Position numbers and translations under genes: made by a program. Below, piece after piece: positions 1-12,249 of a DNA stretch of 64,000 nucleotides. Source of the DNA: Aspergillus flavus (lineage: Eukaryota; Ascomycota; Eurotiomycetes; Eurotiales; Aspergillaceae); the NCBI RefSeq assembly GCF_009017415.1, contig NC_092406.1:1116001-1180000 (forward strand), in the 5' to 3' direction. The notes under the pieces were generated by a model. That model ran no database searches. It saw only the letters and a list, made by a program, of their open reading frames with translations, and was not told the origin of the DNA. Every line of letters begins with the position of its first letter. The first letter of the stretch is position 1.

Positions 1-624
1 GCTTCGAGGTCTACGGACTCGAAGTCTCAGAAACAGGTGCTTCTGTCGCGCGGGAGTATGCACGGAGTGAATTGCACAATCCGCAGGACTACAACTTCGG
101 TTCCCATTTTAAGGAGAACCCGGAAGTAGGGAAGGGCGAAGTGACCATTCTCCAGGGAGACTTTTTTAAAAGAGACTGGGAGGGTGGAATGCAATTTGAT
201 TTGATTTATGATTATACGGTTCGTTTTACTCTCCTTGCTTCTTTTTTTTCATTCTTGGGGTGGTTGGTGGGTACGTGAGTGATACTGATGGGTATAGTTC
301 CTCTGTGCGCTTCATCCGAATATGCGTCGTCAGTGGGCTGGGAGAATGGCTGATTCGCTTGCACCGGGTGGACAGCTTGTTTGTCTTGAGTTTCCGTTGT
401 TTAAGGATCCGAAGATGCTTGGGCCGCCTTGGGGGTTGAAAGGGGTGCATTGGGATTTGTTAGCGGAGGGTGGAGATGGGATTGTTGGTGGAGATGTTGG
501 TGAGGATGTTAAGGGTGAGCAGAAGGGGGCATTTGAGAGATTGTTGTACTTGAAGCCGGAGAGGTCGTATGCCAATGGGAAGGGGACGGATATGTTGAGT
601 GTGTGGATTAAGAAATCTACTTAG
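1..624 (+). CDS. Thiol/thiopurine S-methyltransferase-like protein, 3' part
   Basis: The gene is cut by the window start, and only its C-terminal part is visible. The exons are <1..218 and 298..624, with a 79-bp GT-AG intron (219-297) that restores the frame across YDYT|FLCALHP. The visible protein has the post-I part of a class I SAM methyltransferase (VYGLEVSETGA, the acidic-loop region), then GDFF...FDLIYDYTFLCALHP and a C-terminal LAPGGQLVCLEFPLFKD strand. This pattern belongs to the TPMT/HOL1 thiol methyltransferase family, which transfers methyl from SAM to small thiols or halides. The glycine-rich motif I lies upstream of the window, so catalytic competence cannot be judged. The downstream neighbour is convergent. 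The family call is good; the substrate is unknown. Confidence 0.82.
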
Positions 625-2094
625 TCTTCCTTGCTATGTATGGTTCACCGTGGTGTATAGAGAGCTAGAGGTTGTTGGATATTCATTGAATACCCACATC
701 TCCTAGACTCTGGCATAAGGCTCTTACCACCATATCGTACACCCTCTCCACCTCCCATCCTATAGCACAGGTTTAATAAGCACGACGTAGGTCCCTCTAG
801 CCACGACCCTTTACCTGAAAGCCCGTCGCAACCCACACAGGGTCCTCATCAATCTCCGCCAACCCTATCTGCTGGAGCTCCAAGAAAAGAGTGATAGCAC
901 ATTCCTGTCACCCTGTATCCAAAAGCCGTTGATGCATGGTGCAGGTATCGTGCTACATAACCGTCACGAAGTATATCAATGCACATAGAGTACGCGGGTA
1001 TTTCCAAGTTCTGTTTGGATTAACATCTGACGGTTCACTTCCTAGGAAGTACAGATGGGAGTCATAGCGTTTAATGACTCGGGGTATCGAAGAACTTCTC
1101 ATCTTGCCAGAACGTAGTGAGTACTATCCTCAGTCGTTTTGACTGTTGGCTTGCGCACAGCATGTGAAAACATTGCGTCTGTGGACTTTTGCGGAGTCTC
1201 GCACTGCCTGTATCTAGGCCTAAACCCTTGACTGTCTGTTGATTATTCAAGTATCTTTGGTCATCTGCTGGGCGGTGTTGTGGTTAAGTAGCGTCTCGTT
1301 GGGAAGTTAAGTTGTTCAATGTTCATCGTTGAGGAAATTCTGGGCGGCGTTGAGAGCTTGTGTTAAGTCCCTGAGATGATGAGGTATAACGCGATGTCTC
1401 GGGAAGTGCGCGAAGAGGGTCAGATTTTATGGTGATTTGATTACATTAAGTCTGAGTGTCGAGGATGCGGAGTATCTAAAAGAGGATTTGCTGCGAGCCT
1501 TGGAAGTAGTTCCTGGACACATGAACAAATTGCAACTAGGGGCTTCAGAGTGCAGATAAGGTCTAGGATTAAAACTAACTAGATATTTTTTCTTTCGATA
1601 AAGAAACTCTGTTAACATACATCATAAGTGTGTCCAAAGTTAGTGGAATACAATACATCAGCAAGTCACTGGCCGGATAAAAATCCAAATCAAGTCATAC
1701 AGGTATGTCAATAGACAGCACCTCTACAAACAGAGAAACAAGGTCATCACTGTCGATACAACAACTCCAGCAAAGACCAGAACTAACATGGTAGTCAGAA
1801 TGATCAACCGTGGAATGAGTGTGGATGTCCCATGGGGACAACAGCACATTACCTCTGGCGCTCAACGTAAGCCGCAGGAGGTGAGGCAAGGAATTGAAAA
1901 GAAAATTTCACCGTTCGTCGTACACCTTCATAGAACAAAAAAATCAAACAGGGTATGCCACGCCACGCTATGCGAGTCCAAAAGAAAAAAGAGAAGGAAA
2001 AGGTCATTGCAACTATGTACTAAGAACAAGAACCATCCAGAGAGCTTTTGCGGGTCATTGTCGAGTGAAGGTAGCTTGCTTCCAGTCACTTGAT
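625..2094. other. Intergenic region between convergent genes; no gene seen
   Basis: About 1.5 kb lies between the 3' ends of the methyltransferase and the FHA-domain gene. Only short, unrelated reading frames occur, without splice patterns or recognisable motifs. A short direct similarity (CTGGGCGGtGTTG near 1269 and CTGGGCGGcGTTG near 1341) is the only internal repeat noticed. Part of the region must hold the two 3' UTRs. Confidence 0.6.
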
Positions 2095-3826
2095 TCATTT
2101 TGGTTTACGCCAGAAATATTGCTGCTAAAAATTAGTTACGCGTCCACAAGTCCTTGTTATCAAGCAAGCATACCTTGTGTTGCTTTCGGCAGTTCCGAAG
2201 ACCTGGCTTCCTGAGATCATGCACCACAGCTTCCCGTCGCATCGTGTCATCATCATAGTCGGGAATATAGTAATATTCACTCTCGAGCGGCTTCCCTGCA
2301 GCATCCTTTCCTTCCCGAGCGACCTTCCCAATGCACTTCGTGGTATCAATGATGACGCGAATCTCATCCCGTGTAGGTCCTTCCCTTGAATGTGTATCTC
2401 GCCTCCAAAGGGAGGGTGGAAGGTTATTCAAGATTGTCGAGAAGGGCGTTGAAGAAAGACGAGAGAAGGCCAATTGATTGATAGCATGGTTCTGTACTCT
2501 CTCAAAGCTCTCATCAAGTGGCTTGCTCAGTGCAAGATCAACCCTCTCAGCCGGTTTAGATGGTTGCCTAGGAGAGTGAGCAGGGCGGAGCGGTTCAGCG
2601 GGGTGCTGGTTACGAGGGCGCGAGGGGCGCAGTGGTGAGCCATCAGCAGTGAAGGAAGCCATACGGGGCAAGAGATTGTCTCCAAAGGGTCCAAAGGAAT
2701 GAACGATGGGATCATTCTCTTCATCGTGGTCCGACAAGTCATCGGGCTTACTGAGATCACTCAGGTCACTCGATTGTGAGCTCTGCAAGAGATCCCCTAT
2801 ACTGGAGGTAGACTGAAGGCTCGCCTCAGATAGCAAAGCATCCCCTGAGCTTTTACGGCGGACGGGAGACGGTTCATCTTCAAAAACAACCACAGCATTT
2901 CTTGCACGTGTTGGAGTGTACAGTGGCGAGGAGGGTGGAATGAGTGACTTGACTGCAGGAGAAGGCGAGACAGGGGAAGCCAAGCGCCGGCGTTCCACAT
3001 TAGGACTGTCATGCAAGCTTCGACGAGATTGCCTGTTGCGTCGTGGGGTAGCCTCTTCCCAGGTCTGCTCAGAATCGGTTGATGCGTAGTCCTTTCTTTC
3101 ATTTCGCGGCCATTGGACCAAAACACGCGCATCATGGACATCAATCATAATATCTGCGTCTTTGATATCGGACGTGAAAGTCTTTCCCTTGGCCAAGTCA
3201 TACGTCTTCCCCTGGCAATGAAGTTTGATCCCGTTCCAACCCATGCACATTATCTCAACCCTATCACGATCGAAGGGATTAGGTGCAGGCTTATAGGTAG
3301 CCTTGACATGGACTCTCGATATCATACGGTTGGCAGCGAGTTGATGATGGCAAGATGCACTAGATCTACCCATGAGAAGTGGCTCCCCAGTCTCCGGAAG
3401 CATCATGGTCGGGACAGTGGACAGGGGAGTTCGTTCGGAATTTGACGATGTCAAGGTTCGACGCGAAGCCATTCGAGGGGGTGAGGAGGACATGATATGG
3501 GTCGATGACGTCGGAACAGGAGTTGGATATGTTGACACAATGCCATGATCATCGCGAGCTACACGCTTCTGGGGTCGAGGAAGAGAAGGCGAAGAACTCA
3601 GTGGCTCGAAAGCAGGTAACAATGCCGCTGGACGCTTCACACCTGCCACAGAAGCAGTCGAACTGCTCCTTGGAGGAGAAGACTCCATGATGTGAGAGGC
3701 GTCTTCCAGACAGTTAGCAAGTTTTCGGTAAGCTCGAATAAGTCTCAAGCGGATAGAATTCAATTCGAGGTCGCGTCGAGGCCGGGTAGGGACTATTTCT
3801 ATAGATGATGAGTCGAGAGACGACAA
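2095..3826 (-). CDS. FHA-domain protein, Tos4/Plm2-like
   Basis: The exons are 3826..2174 and 2124..2095, with a 49-bp intron (2173-2125, TAACTAAT branch region, TAG acceptor), giving 560 residues. Reading through the intron would replace the conserved C-terminus QQYFWRKPK with an unrelated tail, so splicing is favoured. A forkhead-associated domain spans about residues 150-238: GR at 153-154, SRVH at 170-173 and the NG turn at 198-199, the usual phosphothreonine-binding positions. The rest is Ser/Pro-rich and probably disordered, with many SP/TP sites. The C-terminal block (about 480-560) is a second conserved segment. In yeast, Tos4 and Plm2 are G1/S-induced chromatin-associated FHA proteins. 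An alternative start is Met47. Its promoter carries MBF-type sites (see 4019-4820). Confidence 0.8.
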
Positions 3827-5689
3827 AGGCAGGTAGAAAAAGAAGAGACGAACGAGACGTGTGACTGTAAGAGAATGAACGTCAATGCTTCTCCCAGAAC
3901 GAAGTCCAGGTGGTTGGGAGGCACAGAATTGGCCTACAAAAGAATGAAGAGCATTGAAGAAAAGGGTGAGGGATAGTGTGTGGTGGAATGCCTACCGGAA
4001 CGGAGCGTCTCTCGTCCAGCGCGGAAATGCACGCTTTCAGCCCGAGACGCGTTCGATAGGCGCCGGCGAGGGTCTGGGAGCTCCACCACAGACTGTCGCG
4101 CAGCCTCAGAGCCTGGCCATTTTAAAGTTTGTTCTGCACTGCATCTCTATACGTGATTTTTCATTTATGTAAAAGGAAGAATTGAACAGGATGTGATTTA
4201 AGCACACTGCCAAACACCGTATTGAGCTATCCTCTCTCGCCTCTAGATAGATGCCCGAGGCAGAAAGGCGCGTCCCCGCGTCTGGAGTCATGTGCTCCGC
4301 GTTCTTTGGGTCCAGTCCCGTGACTCGCGCCAAACCACGTGATGCGCACCCGCAAAGACTTGCAGTGACTTTTCCGAGAATAGCAAAGGCCATGTGCAGC
4401 TTGCAGGGTTTTCGCAGGTCTCATTGGACAGCGCGATGCACGGTGGTGGTGACAGGACCTCGGCCAGTGGAGTCGGAGGCTACACTACGACTTGCGAAAT
4501 ACGTACAGAAGAATTTGAAGGAGGGGTTCCGCGGGATAAAAACTGGTTCAATTCAATCATCTATGGCGTAATGGACAATGCTGCAAGCCATAGACCTTTT
4601 CATCGGCATTCTTTTCCAGGATATTTTCTCACTGTATGGAGTACCTTACGGATAAGACGTAGACCCTACATTGTACGCGTCCCACCTGCAACCCTGAAGG
4701 GGAAAACTTATCTGACTACTATCATTACTCGAAACATACAGTATGTACTCCGTAGTGCCCTAAGTATGCACGCGACTGACTCGGGACGAATATCTTGATA
4801 ATCACTACGCCCAGCCTTCGCGTTTCCACGTTTCAATTAAAACTGGAAGTGCTCACCGACCGTCGCATTAGTCCACTCACATTAGCGATAAAAAAAAAAA
4901 TAAAATAACATCAAGTGAGGCGAAGCAAGAGAGATGAAAGAAATTTGCTCTAGATGTCTACAGCAAGTTTCACAAATTTGTGGCCATCATCGATTGGAGG
5001 GACTGCGACGGCGTACTCCCTACACCAGATACATATCGGCCTACTACTCCCTGCCATTCTGCATTGTCCTCCCTACGTCCCTCTCACCGAACACGGTAAT
5101 ACCTAGCCAAAGGGGTAGGATTCAGTTCCAGTCAACGAAACCAATCTGCGCTGCAGGAGACATTTTTATGTTGGTCTGGGCCACGCTGCGGAGTACTCCG
5201 TACAGCACCCCGATTGTCCGTCTGGAATATTTGAAGAACATTATGCTACGTATGCTCCCAACTCCGTAATTTCAGCCACACTCCCCTTAGGTGGTGACCC
5301 CAGTCTACGCCACGAAATCTCCGCTACTACATGACATCATATTAATGAAAATGTTAACCATTCCTGCGTAATAAGCAACACAAATGTACAAATATATAAA
5401 AACCACAATCAGTTACTTGGCACTAGAGAAAGAAATATCTAACCACAATCGTCTCTACCAAGTGGTAAAGGCGGTAAAGTGTGACAACAACGGAAAAATC
5501 CCTAAGTCACATAAGATAATATACTAAGATACACAGAAGAAAGCAAACAACTGGACTTCAGATCATGAAGGCGAACATGGCATGAAAGGAGCCGGCGATC
5601 TATTTACCCAGGCCAGTCGAGCCGGTTAATGGTGGCCAAGTCACGTAGCAGATGTGCCCGTTTGCAGCGATGCAGTATCGTCAGGTTAT
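3827..5689. other. Upstream region of the FHA-domain gene; no coding gene seen
   Basis: This 1.9 kb separates the FHA gene start from the 3' end of the SUN-family gene. The proximal 1 kb holds a cluster of ACGCG/CGCGT elements, annotated separately. Further out are two exact TACTCCGTA copies (4746-4754 and 5194-5202), an A-rich run near 4890 and a TATA-like ATATATAAAAA near 5393. Reading frames here are short and resemble no known protein. Confidence 0.6.
4019..4822. promoter_or_regulatory. Cluster of MBF/E2F-type sites upstream of the FHA-domain gene
   Basis: Seen directly: GCGCGGAAA (reverse complement TTTCCGCGC, E2F-like) at 4019-4027, ACGCGT at 4047-4052, CGCGT at 4269-4273 and 4277-4281, ACGCGT at 4675-4680, ACGCG at 4770-4774 and CGCGT at 4818-4822. 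The nearest lies about 190 bp from the FHA start codon (3826). ACGCG is the core of the MluI cell-cycle box bound by MBF (Mbp1/Res-type APSES proteins). Function is inferred from motif density and from the known G1/S expression of yeast TOS4/PLM2. Confidence 0.5.
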
Positions 5690-7061
5690 TTAGTAGAAGA
5701 CGAAGGTAGCTTCGCCAGACAGAACTTCGACCTGTCATCGGATAACCATGTGAGTCAGAGTGCCTTCGAGTTTAAAGAAGAAAAGGGATCTTACAGTGCA
5801 ACCAGAGTCATTGCTGCCGGTTTCAGAGATGAACTTGCCGTTCTCGTATTTACAAGATCCACTGAGGTTGTCACCCTGGATCTTAATGTTGAAGTTGAGC
5901 TTCACGCTGGTGGTGGGGCTGTTCTGGAAGATAGAAAGCCACTTGCCATTGTTCTGACCGACACCGAGGTTGATGGGAGCCCAGTTACCAATAGGCTTGG
6001 AACCATCACCCCACTGGCAGCCCTGCTTGGTGCTGGTGCCCTTGGGGTTTACATAGTACTGAGCGGAGGTGACCTTGCCCTCCCACTTGAAGTAGGTTTC
6101 GCCGTCAGGGCAAGTCAAGGGCTGAAGCTCATTGTCGCCAAGGGCCAGAGGGATGGTCTCAGATTCGGTACCTACACGCAACGATGAGAAATGATTTCTA
6201 TGCCAGTACGCCTTCAGGAATAAACTTACCAGGGTAGTCAGTACGGCAGATGGCAATCTCCTCGCCGAGGTTGTTCTGAGCATGAACACCACCAACACCC
6301 TCAATGCAAAGCTTCTTGGACAGGGTGGGGTTGGTAAGGTAGAGCTTGCCATTCTTACATTCGAGGCCACCAATGGACTGGCCTGTGGCGCCCTGAGTGC
6401 TAGGCCACTGGGACTTCTGATAACCAGCAGGGCAAGCATACGAGCACATGGCTCCGCTAGTGCAGCTGTCACCGGTCACAGCGGTGACAATCTTGCTCAC
6501 GAATTCGCCAGCGATGGTAACATACTGAATACCAGACCAGCCACCGAGCTCCAGGTAGTCAAGGGCGACGGCACCATAGTCGGACGGGAAAGTACCGCAG
6601 TCGATCTCTCCATCAGGGAAGTCGGAGTCCAAGCCCTTAGCACCAGAGCTGCTCGACTTAGTGGGGGTGCTCGAGGAAGCAGCGGACGAAGAGGTTGCAG
6701 AGGCGCTGGAGGATGAAGCTGGAGTGGCGGAGGAGGAAGTCTCCACAAACTCAGCTGGTGCTTCCGTGGGCGCAGCAGCCGCGGTAGAGGAAGAAGATGA
6801 AACCGGGGCGCTCGACTGGCAGGCATCAACGGCGGGTTGGCCCTCTTTGTATCTCAGCTTTCCTTCCCGTATACCATTGCACACAAACTCGCTGGAGACC
6901 GCCTGGCCTTGGAATTCGTAGGTAACAACAGTGGCGCCGTTGGCCTCGACGACCTGAGTGTCAACGGTACGCTTGTGGTGATGACGGTGGGCGTTGTGAT
7001 GCTGACCGGCCACGAGGGAACCAGCCGTCGCCAAGGTGAGAGCAACTGCGTTGAACTTCAT
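5690..7061 (-). CDS. SUN-family secreted wall protein (Uth1/Sun4/Sim1 type)
   Basis: There are three exons: 7061..6230, 6171..5795 and 5731..5690, with introns of 58 bp and 63 bp. The product has 416 residues. It begins with a signal peptide (about 1-19, ending LVAG), then a His-rich stretch and a dibasic KR at 30-31, a likely Kex2 cleavage site. A conserved N-terminal segment, a Ser/Ala/Thr-rich linker (about 83-145) and a Cys-rich SUN domain follow, the last containing CSYACPAGYQKSQWP and the YFKWEGK region. The last exon supplies the conserved end VEVLSGEATFVFY. SUN proteins (GH132) act at the cell wall, bind or cleave beta-glucan and affect septation and cell separation. The gene has an unusually long upstream region (about 5.2 kb). 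Confidence 0.9.
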
Positions 7062-10000
7062 CGCGTTTGTGTCAAGTCGGAAGGTTAATCACAGAGTCCT
7101 TCAGGTTATGGCTATATCAATGCAAAATACCAGTTAGCTTGCGTATATCCATGAGGATATGGCTATGGAGTCACATGTGAACAGATTGCGCGCCATGTTA
7201 CTGATCCACGCATGCTGCGGCACAATATGGAAACGTTACTGGCGGCAACAGTTCAACATGCGACATGGGTAGCATAGCCGATGGTCACCCAACGCTCCGA
7301 ACACCTCGGTGAACTATGACTGGAGTCCAGGCGAGGTGCAATTTGGAGGGAGTGTCCATCATTTTCTCGGAACGAGGATACATACATCGACGTCGCAGTA
7401 AAACCCGGTGCGCGCTTCGGTCAAGGTCTGTACAGAGGTCGAAGTTGCAGAAGTGCTGTCGCTGTAAATCTAATCGAGGTACGAAGTGAATTATGAGAGT
7501 GTCCAAGGAGCGAATCACGGACAAGGTTTCCAAATGAATGTGCGAGAGAGAAACAAGTCTCTCTGGTCGGATGGGAACTTCAACAGGTCAACAGGCGAAA
7601 GCGGAAGAAATGAAACGCTCTGGGGGGAGAGGAGGAGTAAAATGTGGAGGATCGCGAGGAGCAGAGGGAGTTGGGAGGGAGATGAAAAGAGAGAATTAAA
7701 CTTCGTCGGTCAGTCGCCCAGGGGCTAAAAGAGGGACAAGACGTGCAGACCCTTCCAGGGGGAACTAAACTAAACTAAAGAGAGAGAGTGTGTGAGTGAG
7801 TGAGTGTGTGTGCGCGCGTGTGTGGCACTGTCACTGATGGGCAGACAGACAAAGAGAAAGAGGCAATAGTCACCACAATAATAATAGGGGTTCCACTTCC
7901 AAGACTCAAGACATTGTATTTAGAGTTGTTGTTTAGGAGTATTACCGTACCGTACATACCCGTACCGTCCCGATATGGGTGCACATCTGCAGTCGGACTG
8001 GCCTACCACAACAAGTGGAGTGGATATACGAGGAATAGGGGGGTGGAAACACCACAGAAAATTGGCCCAAGGCACTATCCACGGGCATCATCAGTCTCTG
8101 AGAATGGGGCCTTTGGAAGTGGGGGACGCCGAGGGAGACGTGTCCACAGCCGCCCAGAATTGTGGTGGTTACTTGACTAATTTACTAAGCTCAACTAATT
8201 TTCAGTACCTGACTAGTATGGTTGATTTCAGTACCTCTCTCCTCCCTAGGAATTGTCTGGAACCTCTCCAATACCACGTCAAAAGGCGGCCGTGCAAAAT
8301 GGTGGTTCATTTTTCCTTTTCTCTACCCCCCTTAGACTTCCTTTTCATGTTTGGAAGTTTCCTGTTCCTGAATGCAAGCTTGGCGGTTGCCGAAATTACT
8401 CTGGGCCTGGTCTAGCCAATCAGCACGGCCACGCAGGCATTGGCTGGTGGAAAATTGACTTTCCCCTCAGTCAGGTACACCAATCAACTGCGCGCAGAGG
8501 TCCCGAACCATTGCCACAAAATTCGACACCCAGGGAATGTCTCATGTCCGATCGTTATGTTTGGCTGCATTAGGGCCGCCGGTATTATTAGCAGCTTCCT
8601 GAAGGAGCCCCTCAAGGCTGAGGTACCTTTTCACCTATCGACCTTCCATGGTTAGAGAGAAGAAGAAGAGTAGTATGGACTTTTTGTTTTCTATTTTGCT
8701 AATTCGTTTTCTACGAATCACTGTTTACCAATGGATCACTTCAAGTAGCCAAAAATCAAACATCAATGATATCCCGTGTGTTTGCTTCGGTCTTGATTTC
8801 GATGCTGCCTACTGCATGGCCGTATGGTAGCGCAACGTGCCCGTGACTGACCCCATTAAGGGGCAGAGTCTGGAAGTCATCGCAGAAAATCGGTCCTCTT
8901 TCTATCATATTTCTTTTGCTTTTTTACTCTCCCAGTGAATCCGACCAGCCTCGACCGTCCAACTGTATGTTCTAGCGGAGTATGTATTAATAGCCGTCGG
9001 GGTAGCCGTACCCGTCTTACTACTACAAGTAATATATGTACGCACTGTACGCACCATTACCACTCTGGCGCGGCAGAGAGTCCACTGGGATCTGCGTTCA
9101 ATGCAGGCTTCCAGATCATCTTCCATGCAACGATCGGGCTGGGAAGGTTTAAAAAGATAAATAGAAAAATTTGAAAAGAAAAATAAAGAGAGATAGGGGA
9201 TCCTCCGCTTCCAACGTTCTTCCAAATCGACTAGACTTGGAGACCGTTGCGGAGCATCTACCGTTTCTTTATCATGAACATCTTGCGTTACCACGCTCCA
9301 GACACTGCTGAACCCCTTGCAATAACGCATTGATGAACTTTTTTGCTATTATATTATTATTTTTCTAATTTCTATTCTCCTTTTTGCTACGGAAAAACTA
9401 CAGTGCATGGAGCACTGTCAGCCACCCTCTTAATTTTACAACACGAGCAAAAGGACATCGACAATTACCAAATCACGACGCTGAGCTAAGATGAGTATCA
9501 TCATCTTTCAAACGGACCCCGCATGAACACATCACACATCCTTTCTTCTGTACAGCCCTGTATATACTGTAAACTTGACAGACATTGGAAATCATGCGCG
9601 ATTGATTCTGATACCCAATTAAAACCACATGATGAAATAAGAAGAGCTGGAACTTACCGACATGCAGCGTGATCTCATCGAATATAATGTAAAACAAAAC
9701 AAATACCTAGGTAGGAATGTCTCCTACAGGCGGATATTACCTGTGTTCTCGACGGCGCCCAGCCGCATAAAAGTGCCTGGGATTTCGGATGCTGCAGGGA
9801 AATTAACACAAATACAAAGAAAGATCTGAGTGCCTTGCAGAACAAAAATGTCCATATCATCCGTCTCGCCCTTGCTGGAACTAGGGGTATCCTTCAGACC
9901 CGACCCTGCAACTCGACACTACATGCTTTCTTCTAAGATCATGAATGTCGTCTACAATTGACTAACTACTGTATGGCGCAAGGGTTCACATGAACATACC

Positions 10001-12249
10001 CATCCTTTAATGATGTTCGTGATCAGCTGCTAAGCAGCGGACTACTTGTCATCGACCTATACATGGAGGGGCGTACCTGCAGATCCCACACTTAAACCAT
10101 GTGGCCCGGAATTTTGTAGCATTCTTATATCATTCTTTGCAACGCCACTGCATCAATATCCTGATTGATGGCAGGAGTCAACAGGACAGCTTGGATTCTT
10201 AATGACGTGATTTCCCGCTGTCACCCAACAGCCACACAGCCACTATTTTATCTCAGAAATAGGAGGCAGATGCCGCATCCTTGGCCTGTTTAACCGGACT
10301 ACAGCCATTCCAAGATATAAAAACCGTGCGACGAACCCATGGGTGAAATGCGGTAGCTAATTTGGCGGGTCTACCGAGGCTATCGTCAATTCATCCTGTA
10401 ATAGCTTGACCGTATGATGGGAGAAAGAACGTTCGCCGTACGGAGGTATTGTATGTCTTTGCTGGAAACGTCGGTGTAGTGCCAAGTAAGTGCTAAGACC
10501 TGGCCGTGGAGACGAAGATCAATAGACTGGCCGAATAAATAACTCTCCTTCACTCTAGACCAGGCGTTGTGCCCACTTGACAGTTACACAAACACGGCAG
10601 GCTGCGCACAGTGAGCTGAAGATCCTATAGGAGAACTCCAATGCAAGCCGCTTGGCACTTGATAAAGTGAGATACAAGCGTTATTTAGTCTTCTCTGTGA
10701 AAACCGCTTTTCTCCGAGGAATCGTCCTATTCCCTACGGAGCAGACTAAGGTGTGGACGTATCCATCGTCGCAACGATTTTACTTCGCTAGTCTCGTTAG
10801 TCAATTTGACAAAGTATGGGACAATTAAAATAAAATTGTTTAAGGGGAGTTTTCCTTCTTGTCACCAGCATGGTTATCGCGTTGGCCATCGTGCCGACAC
10901 TTTCCTATGAAATGTTAGCACGTAGACAGTGCTATATACGTACGTCGTGTGCGTCATGTTCATAATTACGCTAGAGACGACCTCCGGGTTCCCACCCGTT
11001 CGAACTCGGGAGTGATCCTATAGTAGTCCATGCGATGAGTTTGCGAATAGCATCACACTTGCGTGGCTTTATCTTCCGTTGTTACGTACTCCATCTCGTC
11101 CCGTGGGGCACCAGGGAAGCTATCAGTCGTCAGGGGTATCTACTGGCTAGGCTCCGTATAATCATTAATGACCAACACGTTACATCTGATCATTGATTGT
11201 TTTTTCTAGTGCCCTTTACTCCATACACTCTGCTGATTTTGTGGTCGAACCATGGATATTGGGTGGCTTGTAGTGGGGATTCGGAGCGCTGCACCTTTAC
11301 GGAGTACGGAGTGCGAACAACTACTACACCAGAACCGGTATATTGTTATCCTCCCCGGGCCCGTTGTTTCCAACGTATTTTTTACTAGGGCCTTGACTTT
11401 CTCTCTCTTTGTCACGGTTTCTATTCGACTCTCAAGTAGGCATCAAGGCAATCTCCAAAAAACGTCAGCCCATTGAACAAAAAATCAATTCTCAAAAACA
11501 TCCGTTTGACGTGTACCCCACAAAGGGGGCTGTATCATGTCTAAAAAGCTCGGCAATGGTATCCAACCATGACACATCATTGTGTATAAACTAAATGGGA
11601 TATATAATTTCGGCTACACTGGTTGTCTCGCCCTATAGAATGAGACGCCCATGGAATGCGGAGTATCCAGAGGACGGGGTTTAATATGTTCCCTCAACCT
11701 TCATGGAGTCAACAAGCCGAGCTTCCGGGCTCTACGTACACCTTGGACGACAGTAGGCAACAACGACTCTATTCCTGAATGCAAGTGTGAGAGCTGTATC
11801 CGAGGCATTCTCTCTCCCTGTTTCCTTTCCTTTTCTTTTTTTTTTTTTTGCTTTTTACCCTCTCTTTCTCTGGACGCCCGATTCACTTGTATGTACAACG
11901 AGCTTAGTATACTGGCTGCCTAGTTAATTTCCTTTTCGTCTCATTGTTATTACGGGGACGATGTATCCCAGCTCAAATTGTAACCAAAGGCGCAGAATAC
12001 ACTTTGATATACGTCTATCATATAGAATGACACATTCCACCGAGCGTTCAAACTAGGGCGACGATCATGAAGAGTAGACCTGGTAGCTGACTGCTACCGC
12101 ATTGGGAGCATGAATGACTAATCCACGATCTAGGTCGATGCCAAGACCGGACAAATTTGCCCACCGCCTTCCCGTGAATTTTTTTGATCTCCATTATCGC
12201 AGAATTCGAGACGAGTCGAAATCTGCAGCAACCGACACAAAATAGCAAA
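7062..12249. other. 5.2 kb upstream of the SUN-family gene; no gene recognised
   Basis: This is the longest stretch without a recognised gene. It lies between the divergently oriented SUN-family gene and CIC1, so it contains both promoters. Candidate reading frames are short, lack family motifs and show no consistent splice joins. Contents noticed: a simple-sequence tract (7764-7824), CCGTA repeats near 7943-7971, a TATA-like GATATAAAAA near 10314, one exact TACGGAGTA (11298-11306) and a T-run near 11837. From about 9861 to 11196 no frame on either strand stays open for 60 codons. Confidence 0.55.
7764..7824. repeat. Simple-sequence tract: ACTAA, AG, GTGA and GT/GC repeats
   Basis: Consecutive simple repeats are (ACTAA)-like copies, then (AG)n, then (GTGA)n, and a 21-base perfect alternating purine-pyrimidine run at 7804-7824 made of GT and GC dinucleotides. 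The alternating run is the kind of sequence able to adopt Z-DNA under negative supercoiling. Confidence 0.85.

Noticed and set aside
1788..2214. Plus-strand frames in the 3' flank of the FHA gene
   Set aside because: They overlap the confirmed last exon on the other strand and have no protein-like composition.
5654..6187. Plus-strand frame of 177 codons in the SUN-family gene
   Set aside because: Antisense shadow of SUN exons 2-3, which are confirmed by motifs and splice joins.
10985..11030. tRNA-like T-arm (GTTCGAACTCGGG)
   Set aside because: The flanking bases do not form a 5-bp T-stem, and no D-arm, anticodon arm or acceptor stem can be drawn around it.
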